Below are positions 27,446-36,273 of a stretch of 64,000 nucleotides of DNA, piece after piece. Position 1 is the first letter of the stretch. Each line of letters opens with the position of its first letter. Source of the stretch: Mariprofundus ferrooxydans PV-1 (GTDB lineage: Bacteria > Pseudomonadota > Zetaproteobacteria > Mariprofundales > Mariprofundaceae). The translations under genes and the position numbers were made by a program. Location of the stretch: positions 1,396,049 through 1,460,048 of the forward strand of contig NZ_DS022294.1 in the NCBI RefSeq assembly GCF_000153765.1, given 5' to 3'. Under the pieces are notes generated by a model. That model did no database searches. It was not told where the DNA came from and saw only the letters and a list, made by a program, of their open reading frames with translations.

Positions 27446-27763
27446 ATGAGTTATATAAATAAGATCGCCATATTGGCGTTGCTGGCACTGAGCGCATGTA
27501 CATGGGTGGAGCCGACCAAGGCGGGCGTAAATGTGCGCGTGGCCTATTTAAGCCAGGTTGACGGATGTAAAGAGCTGGGCAAGGCAACTGTGTCGGTGCT
27601 CGATAAAGTGCTGTTTGTTTCACGCTCGAAGGAAGAGGTCGCAGATGAGCTGGAGACGTCGGGGCAGAATGCGGCAGCTGAAATGGGCGGTGATACCATT
27701 GTGCCCATGAGCCGGGTAGTCAATGGCGAACAGGTATTTCGTGTCTACCGTTGCAGGCAGTAA
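27446..27763 (+). CDS. DUF4156 lipoprotein
   Basis: 105 residues with a lipoprotein signal peptide (hydrophobic IAILALLALSAC, lipobox LSAC, lipidated Cys18). The mature part has the DUF4156 pattern: GVNVRVAYLSQVDGCKELG, AAAEMGGDTIVP and a C-terminal VYRCRQ, with a second Cys pair that could form a disulfide. The function of this family is unknown; the location is the periplasmic face of a membrane. It sits between mutS and glnD, overlapping glnD by about 40 bases if the latter starts at 27723. Confidence 0.85.
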   Translation: MSYINKIAILALLALSACTWVEPTKAGVNVRVAYLSQVDGCKELGKATVSVLDKVLFVSRSKEEVADELETSGQNAAAEMGGDTIVPMSRVVNGEQVFRVYRCRQ

Positions 27764-30329
27764 TTTGGAGCCCCGTCAGCAGCTTGAGAGTATTTATGAT
27801 GCGGTGGCGGCCGCATTTGTGGCCGGAGAAAGCGGTTCTGAATTAAGCCGGCTGATGTGCAGCCGCGTGGATGATATGCTGATTCGTCTGTGGCAGGAGA
27901 AGGCCCCAACGGCATCCGGCTGTATCGATCTGATTGCCGTCGGCGGTTATGGGCGCGGCGAGTTGTCGCCGCATTCTGATTGGGACTTATGGTTTATTGT
28001 GCCCGATGTCTGCCCGCCGACGGTTGAGGAAGAGCTGCAGGCATTTCTGCTGTCGCTGTGGGATATGGGCGCGAAGATCGGGCACGCCGTGCGTAGCGTG
28101 AAAGAGACGCTGGAGCATGTGCAGGACGATTGGGCCAGTGCGACAGCCGCACTGGAATCACGCCTGTTGGCCGGCCCGGGTGAACTCAATGCGTTGTTGC
28201 AGTCGAAACTGGAACTGTTTTTCAGGAAACAACGCAAGGCCTTTGTGCAGGCCAAACTGGGGGAGCTGGAAGAGCGACACCGGCGCACCGGCGGCACGGC
28301 CTTCTGGATGGAGCCGGATATCAAAGAGGGGCAGGGTGGACTGCGGGATGTACAGGCAGCCTTCTGGATGGGCAAGGTCTGGTATGGTTGTGATCATATC
28401 GCCGGGCTGGTCAGTGCGGGGGGGATTTCGGCAAGAGAGCTGGAACAACTGTTGGCAGCGCAGGATTTTCTCTGGCGCTGCAGGGCGGCACTGCATATTG
28501 AGCTAAAGCGTGCAAATGATCGGATGGGCTTCGAGCAGCAGGTAGCACTGGCGGAGCAGATGGGGTATCAGTCTGCAGGCCATCGCCCGGCAGTGGATGC
28601 GTTTATGAAGGATTATTTCCGTCATGTCGGACGTGTGGCGCGCGTTACAGGGTTGCTGGTGATGCACTTTCAGGAGCAGCTGCACCCCCGGCGATTTACT
28701 TTCACCCGCAACATTGGTGATGGCTTTACCCAGGAAGGTTCGCTGGTTGGCATTCGCGATGCCGACGTGTTCAGAGAGGATCCGCTGCGCCTGCTAAGGG
28801 TATTCCACGTTGCCCAGCAGGGAGAGCGCAGACTCTCCAGTCAGGCGCTGCGCCAGATTCGTGCTGATGTGTTGTTGATTGATGATGCATTCCGCGACAA
28901 TCCTGAAGCACAGCGCTTATTTTTGAAAATTTTACGCTCCAATCGCCATGTACACTGGGCCCTGAAGGAGATGAATGATACCGGCGTGCTGGGACGGTTT
29001 ATCCCCCAGTTCCGCGATGTGGTTGGTCTGGGCCAGTTCAATCGTTATCACGCCTATACCGTGGATGAGCATACGATTCGTGCAGTCGGTGAGGCTCGCA
29101 ATTTCTGGCATAGTGATTATCCGGCGCGGTTACCGCTGGCGCACGAAGTGTGTCATGCCATCAATCGTCCTGAACTGCTTTATATCGCCTTGATCTTTCA
29201 TGATATTGCCAAGGGGTTGCCGGGCGATCATTCAGTAGAGGGGGCAAAGCTTGCACGCAGCTTCTGTCAACGGATGCATCTGGATGCGGATGCGTCTGAA
29301 CTGGTCGAGTGGCTGGTGCAGGAACATCTGCTGATGGCTGTCAAATCGCAACGTTTTGATCTGGCGGACCCTGAGGTGATTCGCAGTTTTGCCGAGCGGG
29401 TGGGTAACCTCAACTACTTGCGTTATCTGTTGCTGTTGACCGTAGCCGATATTGCGGCAGTAGGCCCGAACGTCTGGAACGACTGGAAGGGCTCATTATT
29501 GCAGGAGCTCTACTGGCTTACCAGCCAGTATTATCAGAGCGATGAGTCGATCAGTGAATCATCCGAGCGATTGTGCCGGACCCGCATCAGGGCGGCGCTG
29601 GATGGTGCCGGAGGCGGGCGGGATGAGCTGGAAGCAGCTGTGGCACAGATGTCGCGTGGATGTATCATGCATTTTCCGCCGAGACATTTGCAACATATTG
29701 TGCAGTTGATTGCCTCCACCGACGGCGACGGCGTCAAGTACTGGGTCGACCGTGATCGTGGCCACAGTCTGTTCTTTGTTGTTGCCCGGGAGCGCAGCGG
29801 CCTGTTTGCTGCGTTGACTGCTACACTGACCTCCGGTCACGGCAGCATTATGGCGGCCTATGCTGATGAGCTGGCTGACGGTCGTGTACTGGACGTGTTT
29901 CATCTGCAGAGCGTAGATGGCTCGCCCTTTGACATTGAGAGCGATCTTGAACGGTTGCAATCCCGAATCACGCAATTACTGGCTGCTGACACGCTATCCC
30001 GCATGGCAATTGATGCATCTTTCAAAATCAATGTGTTGATGCGCCGGGTGGAAGTCAGGGTGCGCCAACTCTCCGAAGCCTCCTTCAGGGCAACGGCGAT
30101 TGAGGTTTCTGCCGCCGATCAGCCCCGTTTGCTGGCCAGGCTAGCCGATGCTATTGCGACTGAGGGGTATCAGTTGCATAGCGCCACGGTATCGACCTTT
30201 GGAGAGCGGGCTGTGGATGTGTTCTTCATTACGGACAGTGACTCTCACCAGTTGAACGCTGAGCAGGTAGCGTCGCTCAGCGAGATACTCAGCGATGTTG
30301 CCTCCCTGCCAATGAAGCAAGCCGCATAG
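27723..30329 (+). CDS. glnD: PII uridylyltransferase / uridylyl-removing enzyme
   Basis: 868-residue nitrogen sensor that uridylylates PII proteins when glutamine is low and removes UMP when it is high. It has an N-terminal nucleotidyltransferase domain (GGYGRGELSPHSDWDLWF, the GxxxxDxD site), a central HD domain (LIFHDIAKGLPGDHSVEG) for UMP removal, and two C-terminal ACT domains (from about residue 680 and 790) that bind glutamine. The start is uncertain: ATG 27723, GTG 27741 or a TTG soon after all lack a strong ribosome site and overlap or touch the lipoprotein gene. The 3' end lies in the left arm of a large hairpin and tandem repeat. Confidence 0.95.
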   Translation: MANRYFVSTVAGSNLEPRQQLESIYDAVAAAFVAGESGSELSRLMCSRVDDMLIRLWQEKAPTASGCIDLIAVGGYGRGELSPHSDWDLWFIVPDVCPPTVEEELQAFLLSLWDMGAKIGHAVRSVKETLEHVQDDWASATAALESRLLAGPGELNALLQSKLELFFRKQRKAFVQAKLGELEERHRRTGGTAFWMEPDIKEGQGGLRDVQAAFWMGKVWYGCDHIAGLVSAGGISARELEQLLAAQDFLWRCRAALHIELKRANDRMGFEQQVALAEQMGYQSAGHRPAVDAFMKDYFRHVGRVARVTGLLVMHFQEQLHPRRFTFTRNIGDGFTQEGSLVGIRDADVFREDPLRLLRVFHVAQQGERRLSSQALRQIRADVLLIDDAFRDNPEAQRLFLKILRSNRHVHWALKEMNDTGVLGRFIPQFRDVVGLGQFNRYHAYTVDEHTIRAVGEARNFWHSDYPARLPLAHEVCHAINRPELLYIALIFHDIAKGLPGDHSVEGAKLARSFCQRMHLDADASELVEWLVQEHLLMAVKSQRFDLADPEVIRSFAERVGNLNYLRYLLLLTVADIAAVGPNVWNDWKGSLLQELYWLTSQYYQSDESISESSERLCRTRIRAALDGAGGGRDELEAAVAQMSRGCIMHFPPRHLQHIVQLIASTDGDGVKYWVDRDRGHSLFFVVARERSGLFAALTATLTSGHGSIMAAYADELADGRVLDVFHLQSVDGSPFDIESDLERLQSRITQLLAADTLSRMAIDASFKINVLMRRVEVRVRQLSEASFRATAIEVSAADQPRLLARLADAIATEGYQLHSATVSTFGERAVDVFFITDSDSHQLNAEQVASLSEILSDVASLPMKQAA

Positions 30330-30575
30330 AGCAACGGGTGTTGCTCTATGCGGCGCGATAGTGGACTAAGAGGGAGCAACGGGTGTTGCTCTATGCGGCG
30401 CGATAGTGGACTAAGAGAGAGCAACGGGTGTTGCTCTATGCGGCGCGATAGTGGACTAAGAGAGAGCAACGGGTGTTGCTCTATGCGGCGCGATAGTGGA
30501 CTAAGAGGGAGCAACGGGTGTTGCTCTATGCGGCGCGATAGTGGGCTAAGAGGGAGCAGCGGGTGTTGCTCTGCG
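30330..30575. repeat. 45-bp tandem repeat with hairpins after glnD
   Basis: Five full 45-bp units begin at 30330, 30375, 30420, 30465 and 30510, with a sixth partial unit from 30555. Units differ at one to three bases. Each contains GAGCAAC-GGGT-GTTGCTC, a 7-bp hairpin with a 4-base loop. For the first unit the stem extends into the glnD stop region (GCCGCATAGAGCAAC paired with GTTGCTCTATGCGGC, 30321-30354), a perfect 15-bp stem. This looks like a terminator-type hairpin whose right half plus flank was amplified. No spacer sequence separates units, so it is not CRISPR. Confidence 0.92.
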
Positions 30576-30609
30576 GCGAATGATTATTTTGATCTCCTGG
30601 AGTGGTGAG

Positions 30610-31290
30610 ATGAAACAGGTGGAGCGGGCCGTAATTCTGGCCGCCGGGTTGGGTACGCGTTTGAAGTGGCTGACGCACGGGCGTCCCAAGGCACTGATGC
30701 AGGTGGCAGGTTTGCCGGCGATTGCGCATGTGACCCGTTCTCTGGTGCGACAGGGGGTGCGTGATATTGTCGTCAATGTCCATCATCATGCCGAGCAGAT
30801 GCGCTCATTCCTGGGCGATGGATCGCGGTTCGGCTGTCGTATTTCGATCAGTTATGAGCCGGTGTTGCTGGATTCCGGCGGCGGGGTGAAGCAGGCGCTG
30901 ACGCTGTTGCCGGGGGATGGTCCTTTTGCCGTGTGGAATGCGGATGTGTTGAGCGATATCGATGTGCAGGCCATGACCACTCTGCTGCCGGAAGCAGGGG
31001 TGGTGATCGCACTGGTTGCCAATCCGGCCCATCATCCTGACGGAGATTTCGTGCTGGATCATGCTGTGGTCAGGGCAGGGGGCGATGAGCGTTTCACCTT
31101 TTCCGGCGTTTCTGTATGGCATCCGGATGGTTTTGCGGCTCATAATGTTGGCGATGTGTACTCCTTAACCGTGCCGATGCGCGCCCGCATCGCTGAAGGT
31201 CGGTGTGCCGGTGTTATGCACCGGGGCCAGTGGTTTGATATCGGCAGACCGCGCGATCTGATGCAGGCAAATCGGATGATGGGGAGCTGA
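30610..31290 (+). CDS. murU: MurU-like sugar-1-phosphate nucleotidyltransferase
   Basis: 226-residue NTP_transferase-family enzyme: [23 protein letters not shown] (G-x-G-T-R-x-x-P/L-T pattern and PKAL Lys), the metal-binding [10 protein letters not shown], and [12 protein letters not shown] near the end. Its size and these blocks match MurU, which activates N-acetylmuramate-1-phosphate to UDP-MurNAc in cell-wall recycling; mannose-1-phosphate guanylyltransferase-type activity is the alternative. The ATG at 30610 follows GGAG. No AmgK kinase is adjacent, which lowers the certainty of substrate. Confidence 0.8.
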   Translation: MKQVERAVILAAGLGTRLKWLTHGRPKALMQVAGLPAIAHVTRSLVRQGVRDIVVNVHHHAEQMRSFLGDGSRFGCRISISYEPVLLDSGGGVKQALTLLPGDGPFAVWNADVLSDIDVQAMTTLLPEAGVVIALVANPAHHPDGDFVLDHAVVRAGGDERFTFSGVSVWHPDGFAAHNVGDVYSLTVPMRARIAEGRCAGVMHRGQWFDIGRPRDLMQANRMMGS

Positions 31291-31292
31291 AT

Positions 31293-31751
31293 ATGCGTAT
31301 CTGGATTGATGCCGATGCCTGTCCGAAAGTCATCAAGGAGATTCTGTTTCGTGCGGCCGAGCGTGTGCAGATTCCGTTGACACTGGTGGCCAATATGAAG
31401 CTCCAGCATCCGAAATCTATCTATATTGATTCGGTACATGTGGCGGCAGGTGCCGATGTGGCAGATGCCTATATTGTCGATCATTGTGAGCCGGGCGATC
31501 TGGCCATTACCGCCGATATTCCGCTGGCGGCAGGCATGATTGAGAAGGGCGGGTTTGCGCTGAATCCGCGCGGCGAGCTCTACACGCCGGATAATGTGCG
31601 CAGGGCATTAAGCATCCGCAATATGATGGATGAGATGCGCGGTAGTGGTGTTATTACCGGTGGTCCGCCGGCATTCAGCAATGCTGATCGTATGGCCTTT
31701 GCCAACCAACTGGACCGATTTCTGACCAAACACCTGAAGGAGCTTTCATGA
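31293..31751 (+). CDS. UPF0178 (YaiI/YqxD) family protein
   Basis: 152 residues, DUF188. The N-terminus [18 protein letters not shown], the central [13 protein letters not shown] and the [11 protein letters not shown] segment are characteristic. Acidic residues of a PIN-like nuclease fold are kept, but the biological role is not established. It begins two bases after the MurU-like gene and overlaps the HIT gene by 4 bases, so it is part of a small operon. Confidence 0.92.
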   Translation: MRIWIDADACPKVIKEILFRAAERVQIPLTLVANMKLQHPKSIYIDSVHVAAGADVADAYIVDHCEPGDLAITADIPLAAGMIEKGGFALNPRGELYTPDNVRRALSIRNMMDEMRGSGVITGGPPAFSNADRMAFANQLDRFLTKHLKELS

Positions 31752-32173
31752 TCCTGCATCCGCAACTGGAGAACGACTGCTTTGTTATCGGCCGATTTCC
31801 GCTTTGCGCACTGCTGCTACTCAATGACAGCCAGTACCCATGGTTTATTCTGGTGCCGCAGCGCGAAGGCATTACGGAGATTCACCAGCTCACTGAGGTC
31901 GACCAGCAGCAACTGATGCGCGAGTCATGCCAGCTGGCCGCAGCCATCGAATCCGAATTCAACGCCGACAAGATCAATGTCGCAGCGCTTGGCAATATGG
32001 TACCGCAGCTGCATATCCACCATATCGTACGCTATAAAACCGATCCCGCCTGGCCTGCACCGGTCTGGGGCAAGTTTCCTGCAGTTCCCTATGACACAGA
32101 TGCAGTGGCTGAGGTTGCGGCTAAACTAGAAGGCTTACAGTCGTTTGTGCGCATGGAACCCCTCCGCACTTAG
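31748..32173 (+). CDS. HIT-family protein
   Basis: 141-residue histidine-triad protein. The signature QLHIHHIVR (H-phi-H-phi-H variant) lies at about residue 92, preceded by the [11 protein letters not shown] nucleotide-binding strand. Family members hydrolyse nucleoside phosphoramidates or dinucleotides; this bacterial subgroup is uncharacterised. It starts within the end of the preceding gene (ATGA overlap). The 166-base spacer after it shows no recognisable element. Confidence 0.9.
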   Translation: MILHPQLENDCFVIGRFPLCALLLLNDSQYPWFILVPQREGITEIHQLTEVDQQQLMRESCQLAAAIESEFNADKINVAALGNMVPQLHIHHIVRYKTDPAWPAPVWGKFPAVPYDTDAVAEVAAKLEGLQSFVRMEPLRT

Positions 32174-32339
32174 CAGTTAGTTTTCCGGCCAATCGGAGTC
32201 TACAGAACCCGAACTCACGAATAAATCTGGCAGGACGAGCATGGCGGTAGCACAGGATTGCGGTTGCTTGTTTCTTGGTTTTAGAGACGGAAACAGGGCG
32301 TGCATGAGTAAACAGGTTGCCGGGTGTAAACAGAGAGTG

Positions 32340-33146
32340 CTATCGCTCCAGCCGGTATTGCATCATGCAGTGACAGTGAATCGGTGCAGTCAGTACTTTC
32401 GGTAGCGGAGGCAACGGGCGTGAGGCTTGCAGGGCTTCCATGCTGGATGCGCGCAGGACGCTGGCTCCTCCGCTTATTTTGATATCGCTGACCCGACCGG
32501 ATGGATCAATCATGAATGAGATATCGACATCGCCCTCGATGTGGCGGCGGCGGGCCGAATAGGGGTAGTGCTTGTGTGCTTCCAACTCTGCCATGATGGC
32601 GGCCAGATAATGTTTGCGCAGCCTGTTTAACCTATCCTGTTCGGCCTGGCGATCTCTGACGGTGGGTTGATGCATGATGGTCGGGGCCGCCTGTTGTACG
32701 GGGGTCGGTTCCGCCTGCGGGGCGACTGTTGGCGTTTGTGGTTCGGGTGAAACAGGGCGGGCGATTTTGCGTGGTTGTTTTTCCGACTTTTTCACAACAA
32801 CCGGTTCTGGTTTTTTCACAGGCTGCGGTGGTTTTGCGATTGGCTCCGGTTTTTCCGGTTCAGGTGCAACTTCTTTTGTTGGTTCCACCGCCACGGCGGT
32901 TTTGACGAACTCGACTTCCAGCAGGGATTCCCGATGCGGTATCGCCGCATCGGGTTTGATCAGGTGCCCCAGCTGCATGAGCAGGGCGATATGAATGACG
33001 GCGGCAAGCAGCAGAGACGCAGGCCCATGCCATGCACTCTTCTGCTCCTCACGCACGCGTCCCTGCTCCGCGAACGAAAAATCGGCGGGCTGACTGACTG
33101 GTGTCACCGGTACTACCTTAGAGGCGTTGGCAGCAGCTGTGGCCAT
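32340..33146 (-). CDS. tonB: TonB energy-transducing protein
   Basis: 268 residues: a cytoplasmic N-terminus of about 45 residues (longer than usual), one membrane anchor (ASLLLAAVIHIALLMQL), a periplasmic Pro/Lys/Glu-rich stalk (PEPEKPEPIAKPPQPVKKPE and following), and the C-terminal TonB domain with HYPYSARRRHIEGDVDISF and VSDIKISGGASVLRASSMEAL. It transmits proton motive force to outer-membrane receptors. exbB and exbD are not adjacent. The start ATG overlaps the stop of the tiny upstream ORF (TAATG), implying translational coupling with it. Confidence 0.93.
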   Translation of the reverse strand: MATAAANASKVVPVTPVSQPADFSFAEQGRVREEQKSAWHGPASLLLAAVIHIALLMQLGHLIKPDAAIPHRESLLEVEFVKTAVAVEPTKEVAPEPEKPEPIAKPPQPVKKPEPVVVKKSEKQPRKIARPVSPEPQTPTVAPQAEPTPVQQAAPTIMHQPTVRDRQAEQDRLNRLRKHYLAAIMAELEAHKHYPYSARRRHIEGDVDISFMIDPSGRVSDIKISGGASVLRASSMEALQASRPLPPLPKVLTAPIHCHCMMQYRLER

Positions 33147-33271
33147 TAAAAGTTGGCACGTGCCTGCACATGGAAGCTGCGCCTCTCGTCGGCCCCGGCA
33201 ATGCCGGAGAACAGCATTGCGGCTGTTAGTACTGTTGCGGATTGCTTGAGTGTTCTGGTTACAGCGTACAT
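33146..33271 (-). pseudogene. Collapsed outer-membrane receptor: signal peptide joined to last beta strand
   Basis: A 41-codon ORF with start ATG 33271 preceded by AAAAGGGGGG. Residues 1-27 are a clear signal peptide (KQSATVLTAAMLFSGIAGA). The remaining 14 residues, ending RRSFHVQARANF, look like the final beta strand of an outer-membrane barrel with terminal Phe. The stop overlaps the tonB start. The simplest reading is a TonB-dependent receptor gene that lost its whole middle in frame. It could alternatively be a genuine tiny exported peptide or a leader for tonB translation. Confidence 0.5.
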
Positions 33272-33418
33272 GCATCCCCCTTTTCCCTTGTTTGTGATGT
33301 GGCGTATGTTACGGATGAGGCAGGGTATACAGGGTGTGGCAAATTGTCGCATGTTCCTGAAGGGGTGCTATTGTATGCTTGGGGCAGTTTGTAGTGATAT
33401 CTCGTGGCGGGAGAATGG

Positions 33419-34702
33419 ATGACGTTAAGCGGGCTTCAACAACAGATGACGGGTGCAAGGGTGCTGCCGCGCAACATGGGACGACTGCTGTTGATGCGTA
33501 CCGTGCTGATCTTCTGCCAGCTGATGCTGGTACTGGCGTCACTGCTTTATAACGGTATTACGCTGCCGCTGCCGGAGATGATGGTGGTGATCACGCTCTA
33601 TATCGCGGTGAATGTCCTGTCGCTGGTTTTTCTGTTGCGCAACCGCGGTTTGAGTGAGCGGGTCTATTTTGGTCAGTTGCTGGCAGATGTGCTGTTTCTG
33701 ACGGTGTTGCTCTATTTCTCCGGCGGTTATACCAATCCGTTTATTTCACTCTACCTGTTACCATTGATTGTTGTCAGTACCACACTGGGCAGGCAGCAGG
33801 CACTGATGATGGCTGCACTGATACTGGCCTGCTATACGCTGCTGGTCTTTAACTATTGGCCGCTGTTCAGCATGGGGATGGCCTCGGTTCAAACCTCGGG
33901 GTTTCACCTGCACCTGCTCGGTATGTGGTTCAGTTTTGCACTCAGTGTCGGACTGATTGTGTTCTTTATTATGCGCATGACGCGCAGTATCCGGGAACGG
34001 GATATCAGACTCTCCGAGATGCGGGAGAAGGCCGAGCGGGACAGCCATGTGCTGGCACTTGGCGCGATGGCCGCAGGAGCTGCGCATGAGCTGGGTACAC
34101 CGCTGTCGACGGTAGCCATTGTTGTGCATGAGCTGGAGTGTGATTTTGCCGGGGAGACGGCGATCACCGGGCAGACGGCGATACTCAAGGCCGAGCTGGC
34201 CCGATGTAAGCAGGTGCTATCGCAGCTCTCGTTCACTGCAGGGCACTTGCGGGCAGAAGGCGGGCGGCGGCTCGGTTTTGATGCCTATATCAAAGATGTG
34301 GCGACACAGTGGAAACTACTACGTCCGCAGGTGGAACTCCGGTTGTCTGCGTCATCAGTAAACGACAGTTCACCGCAGCTGGTGGCCGATATCACACTGA
34401 CACAGGCTCTGTTTAATCTGCTGAATAATGCTGCCGATGCTTCCGGGCAATCTATTGAGCTCGGCTATGGATGGGATGCGGACTCGCTCTGGCTGGAGGT
34501 TCGGGATGACGGACCGGGCTTTTCGCAAAGTGTACTCGAAAATACCGGGCAGCCTGAGGTTTCGACAAAAAGTGACGGTCGCGGACTGGGGCTGTTTCTT
34601 AGCAGGGCTGTTGTCGACCGGTTGGGCGGGCAGCTGCAGCTTAGTAATGCAGGGGGTGGCGGCGCATGCGCTCGCATCACGCTGCCACGGAGTGAATTCT
34701 GA
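33419..34702 (+). CDS. regB: RegB/PrrB-type redox sensor histidine kinase
   Basis: 427-residue inner-membrane kinase. Six membrane segments fill residues about 25-200, with the quinone-sensing-type loop SGGYTNPF. The H-box is LGAMAAGAAHELGTPLST. A conserved Cys follows in LARCKQVLSQLS, at the position of the redox-active Cys of RegB. The ATPase has LFNLLNNAADAS, DDGPGF and GRGLGLFLS. It senses the redox state of the quinone pool or thiols and phosphorylates RegA. The ATG at 33419 follows GGGAG. It overlaps the response-regulator gene (TGATG). Confidence 0.92.
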   Translation: MTLSGLQQQMTGARVLPRNMGRLLLMRTVLIFCQLMLVLASLLYNGITLPLPEMMVVITLYIAVNVLSLVFLLRNRGLSERVYFGQLLADVLFLTVLLYFSGGYTNPFISLYLLPLIVVSTTLGRQQALMMAALILACYTLLVFNYWPLFSMGMASVQTSGFHLHLLGMWFSFALSVGLIVFFIMRMTRSIRERDIRLSEMREKAERDSHVLALGAMAAGAAHELGTPLSTVAIVVHELECDFAGETAITGQTAILKAELARCKQVLSQLSFTAGHLRAEGGRRLGFDAYIKDVATQWKLLRPQVELRLSASSVNDSSPQLVADITLTQALFNLLNNAADASGQSIELGYGWDADSLWLEVRDDGPGFSQSVLENTGQPEVSTKSDGRGLGLFLSRAVVDRLGGQLQLSNAGGGGACARITLPRSEF

Positions 34703-35238
34703 TGCGCGGAACACGGTTGTTGCTGGTAGATGATGATGAAATTTTCTGTCAGGTATTGGCAAAAGCGCTGGGTCGACGGGGTTTTGATGTGCTCACGGCT
34801 CACAGCATAGAGCAGGCGCTGAGGCAGCTTGATGAAACCGGGGTGCCCGACTATGCCGTGGTTGATCTCTCCATGCCTGGAGGGGGTTCAGGCCTCGTGC
34901 TGGTTGAGCAGCTGCACGCACGCTCTGCCAAGATGCGCATTGTGGTGCTAACCGGTTATGCCAGCATTGCGACGGCTGTTGAAGCGATCAAGCTGGGTGC
35001 AATACATTATCTGAGCAAGCCGGCCAATGCCGATGAGATCGTGCAGGCATTCGGAAAAGAGCAGGGAGATGCCGAAACGGTTATGGCTGAGCGTCCCTCT
35101 GTCAGGCGTCTGGAGTGGGAACATATTCAGAAGGTGCTAACGGAGTGTGAGGGTAATATTTCGGCAGCAGCGCGTGAGCTCGGCATGCACCGGCGCACCT
35201 TGCAGCGCAAGCTGGCCAAGCGGCCTGTGAAATCCTGA
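34702..35238 (+). CDS. regA: RegA/PrrA/ActR-type response regulator
   Basis: 178 residues. The receiver domain has LLLVDDDEIF, the phospho-acceptor Asp in DYAVVDLSMPGG, VVLTGYASIATAVEA and the Lys in YLSKPANADEI. The C-terminal Fis-type HTH reads EGNISAAARELGMHRRTLQR, near identical in pattern to RegA. It controls redox-dependent genes (carbon fixation, respiration, electron transport in known systems). It is encoded with the cognate kinase by overlapping codons and ends flush against the convergent TusA gene. Confidence 0.94.
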   Translation: MRGTRLLLVDDDEIFCQVLAKALGRRGFDVLTAHSIEQALRQLDETGVPDYAVVDLSMPGGGSGLVLVEQLHARSAKMRIVVLTGYASIATAVEAIKLGAIHYLSKPANADEIVQAFGKEQGDAETVMAERPSVRRLEWEHIQKVLTECEGNISAAARELGMHRRTLQRKLAKRPVKS

Positions 35239-35463
35239 TTATTTTTCGATCAATAGCAGGTGTTTGTTATCGTCTGTCGGCTCATTGGAGAGTACTTTGT
35301 AACCCTGCTCCTCGCATGAGCGGGGTACATTTTCCAGCGGTTCGCCGGGGTTGAGCAGGACCTCCAGCTGTTCGCCGGTGTCCATCCGCGCCAGCTTCAG
35401 TTTAACCTTCACAAAGGTCATTGGGCAGGTCTCGCGAGTAATGTCGAGGAAGTGTTTCATCAT
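35239..35463 (-). CDS. TusA-family sulfur carrier protein
   Basis: 74 residues, SirA/TusA fold. The active-site Cys is in ITRETCPMTFVKVKLKL, and EPLENVPRSCEEQGYKV follows. Carries persulfide sulfur between enzymes in the cytosol. It resembles the TusA domain at the end of the sulfite-reductase fusion at 44132-46477 (CPMNFVKTKIKL), so both belong to the same subgroup. It is followed upstream on the same strand by a DsrE-like gene after an 83-base gap. Confidence 0.92.
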   Translation of the reverse strand: MMKHFLDITRETCPMTFVKVKLKLARMDTGEQLEVLLNPGEPLENVPRSCEEQGYKVLSNEPTDDNKHLLLIEK

Positions 35464-35546
35464 ATTGTATCCTTCTCGGGCAGGTATGTGCCGCAGAGTA
35501 TAGTCAAAAGCATTTTACCGCAGAGTTAAAAGTAAATGATAGTCTG

Positions 35547-36035
35547 TCAGATGAAGATGATATGAGCGTCTTCCGAGTCATTGAGGAATGTGGCAACACC
35601 GGCAACATCCTGCACCTCTTCAATCATGTCACTCCTGTCCACCTCCAGGATATGCATGGCCATTTCACAGGCGACGATACGTACGCCGAGTGCATGTGCG
35701 GCCTCGACCAGTTCGGGCAGGGTGGCGACATTGTGCTTTTTCATCATCATGGTCATCAGCTTCGGACTGGCACCTAAAAAATTCAGGCGCGACAGTGGCA
35801 GGTTATTCATGCCGCCCATGAGAAAATTGAAGGCTTTGGCCATCAGACTCTTGCCGGTGGCAATCCGCCCTTTCTTCTTTTTCAGCGCATTGAGTCCCCA
35901 GAAGGTGAAGAACAGGGTGACCTCCCGATTGGTGGCAGCGGCGCCGGTAGCGATGGTAAAGGCCGCTACCATTTTATCAAAGTCGCCGGAAAAGCAGACG
36001 ATGGATATTTTTTTCTTGTCAGCGGGCAGGGTCAT
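35547..36035 (-). CDS. DsrE/DsrF/DrsH-like (DsrE2-type) sulfur-relay protein
   Basis: 162 residues with ISIVCFSGDFDKMVAAFTIA at the N-terminus, TLFFTFWGLNAL, and ALGVRIVACEMAMHIL, where the conserved Cys of the family sits. DsrE2-type proteins partner TusA in sulfur transfer, for example in oxidation of sulfane sulfur. The ATG at 36035 follows GAGG; the longer frame to 36071 is unlikely. The pairing with TusA 83 bases away fits a sulfur-trafficking unit, possibly membrane-associated through the hydrophobic middle. Confidence 0.88.
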   Translation of the reverse strand: MTLPADKKKISIVCFSGDFDKMVAAFTIATGAAATNREVTLFFTFWGLNALKKKKGRIATGKSLMAKAFNFLMGGMNNLPLSRLNFLGASPKLMTMMMKKHNVATLPELVEAAHALGVRIVACEMAMHILEVDRSDMIEEVQDVAGVATFLNDSEDAHIIFI

Positions 36036-36273
36036 GATCAGAAACCTCGGTACATAAATTCGTCCGCGCAATCTAGTCCCTGACGAATAAAGGGCAAATT
36101 ATCACTAAAGTTAACGGCAATTTCTGCGATATATTATACATGTAGTGATTAAGTTTTTTTGTGTTTTTTATACCAGCATAAAAATCAGAGGTAATGCATT
36201 ACGCCAACGGGGTTATTCCACCATTCTGGCTGTTTCCTGCCGCAGCGTGGTATAACATGAGGGGAATCCAAGT

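Noticed and set aside
30330..30575. CRISPR array
   Set aside because: Units abut with no unique spacers, and no cas genes are in the window.
30348..30608. ORF through the 45-bp repeats encoding 15-residue repeats (MRRDSGLRGSNGCCS)
   Set aside because: Open only because the repeat length is a multiple of three; no ribosome site, and the opposite strand is equally open. Hairpin content explains the array better.
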